Positions 59,718 through 64,000 of a stretch of 64,000 nt of DNA are shown piece after piece. The stretch's first letter is position 1, and every line of letters starts with the position of its first letter. Both the position numbers and the translations under genes were made by a program. Source of the stretch: Gemmataceae bacterium (lineage in GTDB: Bacteria > Planctomycetota > Planctomycetia > Gemmatales > Gemmataceae); the NCBI GenBank assembly GCA_901538445.1, contig LR594584.1:4007051-4071050 (forward strand), written 5' to 3'. The notes below the pieces were generated by a model. The model searched no databases. It had not been told where the DNA came from and saw only the letters and a list, made by a program, of their open reading frames with translations.

Positions 59718-59897
59718 CCCCTCACCCGCCGCGAAGCGCGGCGACCTCTCCCCGTCGGAACGGGGCGAGGTAGGGCTCACCGGGTTTTCTTGAAGCGAGG
59801 CGGTGGGCCGGGCAAAGGAGAAGCGCAGGGGCAACACCTCGCCCCGTTCCGACGGGGAGAGGTCGCGACGAGGCTCTGCGAGTCGCGGGTGAGGGGC
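59718..59897. repeat. Dispersed palindromic repeat, family D-like
   Basis: The left arm (59718-59771; CCCCTCACCC...CCTCTCCCCGTCGGAACGGG) pairs imperfectly with the right arm (59836-59897; CCCGTTCCGACGGGGAGAGG...GGGTGAGGGG) around a 64-base loop. It shares the GGTGAGGGG and CTCTCCCC ends with the element in truA. Confidence 0.85.
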
Positions 59898-59933
59898 TCC
59901 ACCTGAGCGTCAAACCAACCACGCTGACCGGTC

Positions 59934-60929
59934 TCACCGCCCCGCCCCGCGGACCGGGAGGCGGACCTGGTGCAGCGGGTACTCGCCCGCGCCGGTGACG
60001 AACAGCGTCCGCCCGTCGGCCCCGCCGAACGCCAGCCCCGAGACGTTCCGCGGCACCCCGAGGACCATCGCCACGACCTTCTTCCCGTCGGGCGAGACGA
60101 CCGCCACCGCCTCGCCCGAGGTGTGGCTCTCGGCCCCGGCGACGTACAGGTACCCGAGCGAATCGACCGCGATCCCCTGGATGCGGCCGACCCAGCCGAG
60201 GAGCGACTTCGCCCCGTCCTTCGCCGCGGGCAGGCCCGGCACGTCCGGTTCCAGAGCCTGCACCTTCAGGAAGAACTCGGCCTCGCCCGGCACCCCCTTC
60301 GCGTCGAGCGGGAACCGCCACACCCCGCGGCGGTCGGCGTTCGGAAGCTTCGAACTCACGTAGAGCCAGTCCTGCTTCGGCGACAGCGCGACGCCGTAGG
60401 TGTGCCCGATCTTCGCGGCGAGTGCGGTCGGCTTGCCGCCGGGCGCGAGCGTCCGTGTGCCGCCGTCGGGGAACCCGGACCAGTAGAGCGTGCCGGACGA
60501 ATGGGCGGCGAGGAACTGCGGCGTGCCGACGTCGTCGGACGCGAGGACCGTTCGCTTGCCGTCGGCGGCGTAGCGGAGCAGGCGCGGCCCGTCTTCGCCA
60601 CGGTCCACGACGACGAGGGAGCCGTCCGGGGCCGTCGCGACGCCGACGGGCGTGAGCGCCTCTGCGAACGTCTCGAACTTGTCCGGCGGCGAGAACGCGA
60701 GGAGCCGCTTGCCGCCGCGATCGGCGACCACGAGCCGGTCGCCCCACCACGCCAGGCCCGAGCCCGTGATCTTGGGCGACGCGGCGACCGCCTCGGCCCT
60801 GTACACCCCGGCGGGGGCGCGGTCGGGCAAGTCCTCGGCCGGCGCGGGCGACAGCAGCGTGACCGTGACCGCGAGCGCGAGGGCACGAGCGGCCCAAAAT
60901 GGGAATCCGAAGGTTGCGGGGGTGATCAT
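59934..60929 (-). CDS. Exported NHL/SMP-30-like beta-propeller protein
   Basis: The 331-residue product has a signal peptide (about residues 1-26, ending PAPA). Repeated blades follow with GDRLVVADRGGKRL, DGSLVVVDRG, VALSPKQDWLYVSS, IAVDSLGYLYVAG and LAFGGADGRTLFVTG. This is the pattern of NHL or SMP-30/gluconolactonase propellers, but the metal ligands of gluconolactonases are not evident. The ATG at 60929 is set by the signal peptide; the frame stays open far upstream only because it runs antisense to the DUF1501 gene. It is divergent from the DUF1501 operon with a 99-base spacer, so the two units may be co-regulated. Confidence 0.83.
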   Translation of the reverse strand: MITPATFGFPFWAARALALAVTVTLLSPAPAEDLPDRAPAGVYRAEAVAASPKITGSGLAWWGDRLVVADRGGKRLLAFSPPDKFETFAEALTPVGVATAPDGSLVVVDRGEDGPRLLRYAADGKRTVLASDDVGTPQFLAAHSSGTLYWSGFPDGGTRTLAPGGKPTALAAKIGHTYGVALSPKQDWLYVSSKLPNADRRGVWRFPLDAKGVPGEAEFFLKVQALEPDVPGLPAAKDGAKSLLGWVGRIQGIAVDSLGYLYVAGAESHTSGEAVAVVSPDGKKVVAMVLGVPRNVSGLAFGGADGRTLFVTGAGEYPLHQVRLPVRGAGR

Positions 60930-61028
60930 GATTGTTGGAATCCCGCCCGGTTGCGTGGCGGACGGAAAAATTCTGTCTGGCGGAGTCGCGCGTGGGGTTC
61001 TGCTAGCAACCCGCCCCACGGACTTCCC

Positions 61029-62540
61029 ATGTTCGAAGTCGTCACCGGCTCCCGCCGCCCGCTCTGCAACGGCACCTCGCGCCGCGACTTCTTGCGGGCC
61101 GGGCTCTTCGCGCTCCCCGGCCTCGGCGGGATGGGCCGCGGCGCGCGAGCATCGGACCCGACCGCGGCGGGCCCGGCGGTGCGGGACAAGTCGGTCGTGT
61201 TCCTGTTCCTCGCGGGCGGGCCGAGCCAGTACGAGACGTTCGACCCGAAGCCGGGGGGCCCCGACGGGTTCACCAGCATCAAGGGCCACATCCCCACCTC
61301 GCTGCCCGGCGTCCGGTTCGCGTCGTACCTGCCGAAGCTGGCCGGGCTCGCCGACCGCCTCACCGTGGTCCGGTCCTTTCAGACGAAGCACTCCGAGCAC
61401 GACGGCGCGCACAAGCAGATGATGACGGCCGACCTGACCGTGCAGGACGGGCGGCCGGTCACCGCCCCGGGGCTGGGCGCGCTCTACGCCCGCGCCGCCG
61501 GGGCCGCGAACCCGGCGACCGGCCTGCCGCGGCACGCCCTGGTCCCGCCGACCACCCGGAACGCGAAGGGCCGGGCCGGGTTCAACGGGTCGTACGAGGG
61601 GGTCGTCGCGGGGTGCCAGCCGGCCCTCCTCGGCACCGCGTTCTCGCCGTTCGAGGTGGCCGCCCCGGCGTCCGAGGGGTTCGTCGAGCAGAAAAAGCGG
61701 GGCGGGCAGAAGGCGACCGAGCCCGCGGCACCGGACCCACTCGGGGTGTTCGTCCCGGGCGTCCCGCTCCCGCAACTCGACGCCCGCCTCGACCTGCTCA
61801 AGCAACTCGACACCCTCGACCGGCGGGCCGACGCGGCCGGCGCGATGGGCCGCCTCGACACGTTCACCGCCCGCGCCGCCGACCTGCTCCGCACCGGCAC
61901 CGTCCGCAACGCCCTCGACCTGTCGCTCGAAGCCCCCGCCACCGTTCGCGCCTACGACACCGAGCACTTCCCCAACTGGAACTGCGACGACAACTCGAGG
62001 TTCGTCCGGTCCGGCCCGTCGGTCGGGTTCTCGCTCGGCCGGCAACTGCTGATGGCCCGGCGGCTGTGCGAGGCCGGGGCCGGGTTCGTCACGGTGGTGT
62101 GCGCGAACTGGGACTTCCACGCGCGCAAGGGGATTCCGAACACGCCCGAGGGGATGGGCGTGTTCGGCCCGCCGCTCGACCACGCCGTCAGCGCGTTCCT
62201 CGAGGACGTGAGGGCCCGCGGCCTCGAAGACAAGATCCTGCTCGTGGTCACCGGCGAGTTCGGCCGCTCGGGGCTCGACAAGAACCTCGGCCGGCACCAC
62301 CACCCCAAGTCGTGCCCACTGGTGCTCGCCGGGGGCGGGCTGCGGCACGGGCAGGTGGTCGGGCAGACCGACCGCCGCGGCAGCGAGCCCGCGGCCGACC
62401 CGATCCGCATCGCCGACCTGCACGCCACCGTCCTGCACACCCTGCTCGACGTCGGCCGCCTGCGGGGTGACGCGGCCGCACCCGCGGCCGTGCTGGACCG
62501 GGCCACGAACGGCACCCCGATCCGGGAGCTGTTCTCGTGA
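61029..62540 (+). CDS. DUF1501 protein with Tat-type signal
   Basis: The 503-residue product starts MFEVVTGSRRPLCNGTSRRD and continues FLRAG, a twin-arginine-type signal. The DUF1501 domain opens VVFLFLAGGPSQYETFDPKP, with HSEHDGAHKQM and the later NWDFHARKGI and TGEFGRSG blocks. It is related in fold to the sulfatase superfamily; catalysis is unproven. Compared with the DUF1501 protein at 36882 it is a different subfamily. The stop overlaps the GTG start of the WD40 gene (GTGA), so the two are translationally coupled and the gene heads a three-gene operon. Confidence 0.9.
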   Translation: MFEVVTGSRRPLCNGTSRRDFLRAGLFALPGLGGMGRGARASDPTAAGPAVRDKSVVFLFLAGGPSQYETFDPKPGGPDGFTSIKGHIPTSLPGVRFASYLPKLAGLADRLTVVRSFQTKHSEHDGAHKQMMTADLTVQDGRPVTAPGLGALYARAAGAANPATGLPRHALVPPTTRNAKGRAGFNGSYEGVVAGCQPALLGTAFSPFEVAAPASEGFVEQKKRGGQKATEPAAPDPLGVFVPGVPLPQLDARLDLLKQLDTLDRRADAAGAMGRLDTFTARAADLLRTGTVRNALDLSLEAPATVRAYDTEHFPNWNCDDNSRFVRSGPSVGFSLGRQLLMARRLCEAGAGFVTVVCANWDFHARKGIPNTPEGMGVFGPPLDHAVSAFLEDVRARGLEDKILLVVTGEFGRSGLDKNLGRHHHPKSCPLVLAGGGLRHGQVVGQTDRRGSEPAADPIRIADLHATVLHTLLDVGRLRGDAAAPAAVLDRATNGTPIRELFS

Positions 62541-63478
62541 CCCGGCCCTCCACATACCTGCTCCTCTCGGCTGCTGTGTGCGCCGCTGCGGCAGAGCCGC
62601 CGGTCCCGACCACGCTCCGCGGGCACGACCGGCCCGTGTCCTGCGTCGCGTTCGCCCCGGACGGCAAGCGGCTGGTCTCCGGGTGCGCATGCGGCACCCT
62701 CCGCCTCTGGGACGCGGTCACGGGTCGCGTGGTCCGCACGACGAACGCGGGCGGGGACGGTGTCGGTTGCGTCGCGTTCAGCCCCGACGGCACGCGCATC
62801 GTGACGGGCCACTGGGACAAGACGCTGCGGCTGTGGGACGCGGCCGACGGCAAGGAGCTGCGTTCGCTGAAGGGGCACAAGGAGAACGTCCTGTGCGTCG
62901 CGTTCAGCCCCGACGGTAAGCGGGTCGCTTCGGGCAGCGGCGACGACACACTCCGCGTCTGGGACGCCGGCACGGGCAAGGAGCTGCTCGCGATCGAGTC
63001 GGCGAACGAGTACGACGTGACCGCGGTTGCCTTCAGCCCCGACGGGAAGTGCATCGTCTCGGGTGACGGCGACAACGTCCTGACGGTGTGGGACGCGGCC
63101 GACGGCGAGGAACTCCTTTCACTCACCGGGCACCGCCGGGCCGTGACCGCGGTGGCGTTCGACCCGACGGGCACCCGGATCGCGTCCGGCAGCCAGGACG
63201 GGACGGTCCGCGTGTGGGACCGCACGCGCGGCAAGGAACTGCTGACGCTCAAGGGGCACGCCGAGGACGTGACCGCGGTCGCGTACTCGCCCGACGGCGC
63301 GTGCATCCTCTCGGGCGGCGACGACCGGACGGTGCGGGTGTGGGAAGCGAAGTCCGGTGACGAGCTGCGGTCGCTGGCTGCCCCGGACCGGGTCGCGGCG
63401 GTGGCGTGGGCACCGAACGGGAGCCGGGCCGCGGCGGCCTGCGGGAACAACGTGCTGCTGTGGGAGGTCGCGAAGTGA
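62537..63478 (+). CDS. Exported WD40-repeat protein
   Basis: The 313-residue product has a signal-like start (MTRPSTYLLLSAAVCAAAA). Seven WD40 blades of about 40 residues follow, each with a GH near the start and a WD-type end. Examples are LRLWDAADGKEL, LRVWDAGTGKEL and VRVWDRTRGKEL, with VAFSPDGKR linkers, forming a complete propeller. It starts at a GTG overlapping the stop of the DUF1501 gene and ends overlapping the GTG of the cytochrome gene. It may act as a periplasmic assembly platform between its two operon partners, which is inference from coupling. Confidence 0.9.
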   Translation: MTRPSTYLLLSAAVCAAAAEPPVPTTLRGHDRPVSCVAFAPDGKRLVSGCACGTLRLWDAVTGRVVRTTNAGGDGVGCVAFSPDGTRIVTGHWDKTLRLWDAADGKELRSLKGHKENVLCVAFSPDGKRVASGSGDDTLRVWDAGTGKELLAIESANEYDVTAVAFSPDGKCIVSGDGDNVLTVWDAADGEELLSLTGHRRAVTAVAFDPTGTRIASGSQDGTVRVWDRTRGKELLTLKGHAEDVTAVAYSPDGACILSGGDDRTVRVWEAKSGDELRSLAAPDRVAAVAWAPNGSRAAAACGNNVLLWEVAK

Positions 63479-64000
63479 TTCGGCGCTCTGTGCTCATCTT
63501 TGGTCTCGCCCTCGCGTGCCCCGGTGCGGCCGCGGCCGCTGACGATGCGTTCCCCAAGGTCGTCGCTCCGTTTCTGAAGGAGCACTGCACCGCGTGCCAC
63601 GGCGAGGAGCGGCAGGAGGCCGGCGTCCGCCTCGACCGGCTCGACGGGGTGACCGCGGCGAACCGCCACCTGTGGACGATGATCCACGAGCAGGTCGCGA
63701 CCGGGCGGATGCCCCCGAAGGGCAAGACGCGGCCGGCCGACGCGGACGCGAAGCGCGTCCTGACGTGGGCCGCGGACAGCCAGCGCGCCCTGGGCGTTGC
63801 GAGCACCCGGCGGCTGAACCGGCGCGAGCTGTCGGCGGCGCTGCGGGACGTGACCGGGCTGACCGTCAACTTCGGCGCGGCGCTGCCGGGCGACGGCACG
63901 GTCGCCGGGTTCGACACCGGGGCCGAGGCGCTCCAGGAGGCGTCCGACGCGGTCGAGCAGTGGCTCGTCGTGACCCGCCGAGCCACCGACCCGTTGCGGT
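63475..64000 (+). CDS. Planctomycete c-type cytochrome protein with DUF1587, partial
   Basis: The frame is open from a GTG at 63475, overlapping the WD40 stop, to the window edge. It has a signal peptide (about residues 1-22, ending AAA), a mono-heme cytochrome motif CTACH (about residues 38-42) in a Planctomycete cytochrome C domain, and MIHEQVATGRMPPKG with a probable axial Met. The segment TRRLNRRELSAALRDVTGL is typical of DUF1587. Full-length members continue with DUF1592, DUF1588, DUF1595 and DUF1585. They are usually paired with DUF1501 proteins, as here two genes upstream. Confidence 0.88.
   Translation, partial: MIRRSVLIFGLALACPGAAAAADDAFPKVVAPFLKEHCTACHGEERQEAGVRLDRLDGVTAANRHLWTMIHEQVATGRMPPKGKTRPADADAKRVLTWAADSQRALGVASTRRLNRRELSAALRDVTGLTVNFGAALPGDGTVAGFDTGAEALQEASDAVEQWLVVTRRATDPLR

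Larger units (their letters stand above)
59561..59933. other. Repeat-filled gap between convergent genes
   Basis: This 373-base gap between the TPR gene and the NHL-like gene is filled mostly by one family A element (59599-59670) and one family D element (59718-59897). No coding sequence is supported. Confidence 0.7.

Noticed and set aside
59934-62690. N-terminal extension of the NHL-like protein to 918 residues
   Set aside because: The added 587 residues lie antisense to the DUF1501 gene and are low-complexity. A clear signal peptide marks the true start at 60929.
1-64000. CRISPR arrays, tRNA or rRNA genes, insertion sequences, prophage
   Set aside because: I found no regularly spaced direct repeats, no tRNA-like GGTTCGAATCC arm with a full cloverleaf, and no transposase, integrase or phage structural gene. 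The repeats present are palindromic and dispersed.

Overview
The window looks like chromosomal DNA of a planctomycete of the Gemmataceae (Gemmata-like). The evidence is very high GC with strongly GC-biased third positions, four DUF1559 prepilin-like proteins with the H-X9-DG tail, Planctomycetes-type c-type cytochrome proteins (DUF1549/DUF1553 and DUF1587) next to DUF1501 proteins, a TIGR02996 repeat-companion domain, Hanks-type kinases, and two members of a Gemmata-type paralogue family (the two ACxxR/CACCRR proteins). I see no tRNA, rRNA, CRISPR array, insertion sequence or prophage. All genes appear intact except those cut by the window edges.

Layout. 1-9 kb: small secreted Gly/Tyr/Pro-rich proteins, an FHA protein, a 1020-residue HEAT protein, a HicA-like protein, an SDR oxidoreductase and YceH. 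9-16 kb: a probable iron/heme-linked region with hemP, three DUF1559 proteins, a kelch protein, a DUF4198 protein and a PepSY membrane protein. Two of its promoters carry the same 15-bp palindrome (TGAGA-N5-TCTCA), which resembles a Fur box. 16-19.6 kb: pirin, a fourth DUF1559 protein with a lipoprotein partner, and a secreted isochorismatase-like hydrolase. 19.7-22.8 kb: a translation cluster on the minus strand (rpmE type B, prfA, a membrane protein, prmC). 23.1-26.7 kb: a large protein joining a Ser/Thr kinase domain to a tubulin-like GTPase domain, the most unusual gene here. 26.7-32.8 kb: ftsH with a small membrane protein, a zinc metalloprotease and a YiiX-like protein. 33-38.3 kb: a cytochrome/DUF1501 pair split by a paralogue gene and a 195-bp composite palindrome. 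38.4-43.5 kb: an M81 peptidase (MlrC), asd, truA and aroA. 43.6-51.1 kb: a kinase-TPR protein, a low-GC PEP-CTERM beta-strand-repeat protein, an M28 peptidase and a LarA-like protein. 51.4-55.7 kb: a BamA-like outer membrane protein and a divergent protoglobin/Rrf2 regulator module with a readable promoter and operator. 55.8-64 kb: a PPC-domain protein, a TPR protein, an NHL-like protein, and a translationally coupled DUF1501-WD40-cytochrome operon that runs off the end.

At least four families of dispersed palindromic repeats occupy the intergenic spaces (A: 2187, 19637, 59599; B: 21178, 32853, 51134; C: 38303, 41068; D: 41974, 59718), with several single-copy long inverted repeats. One of them encodes the C-terminal end of TruA. 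Start codons were chosen from ribosome binding sites, signal peptides and family lengths. Functions come from motifs read by eye and were not checked by database search.
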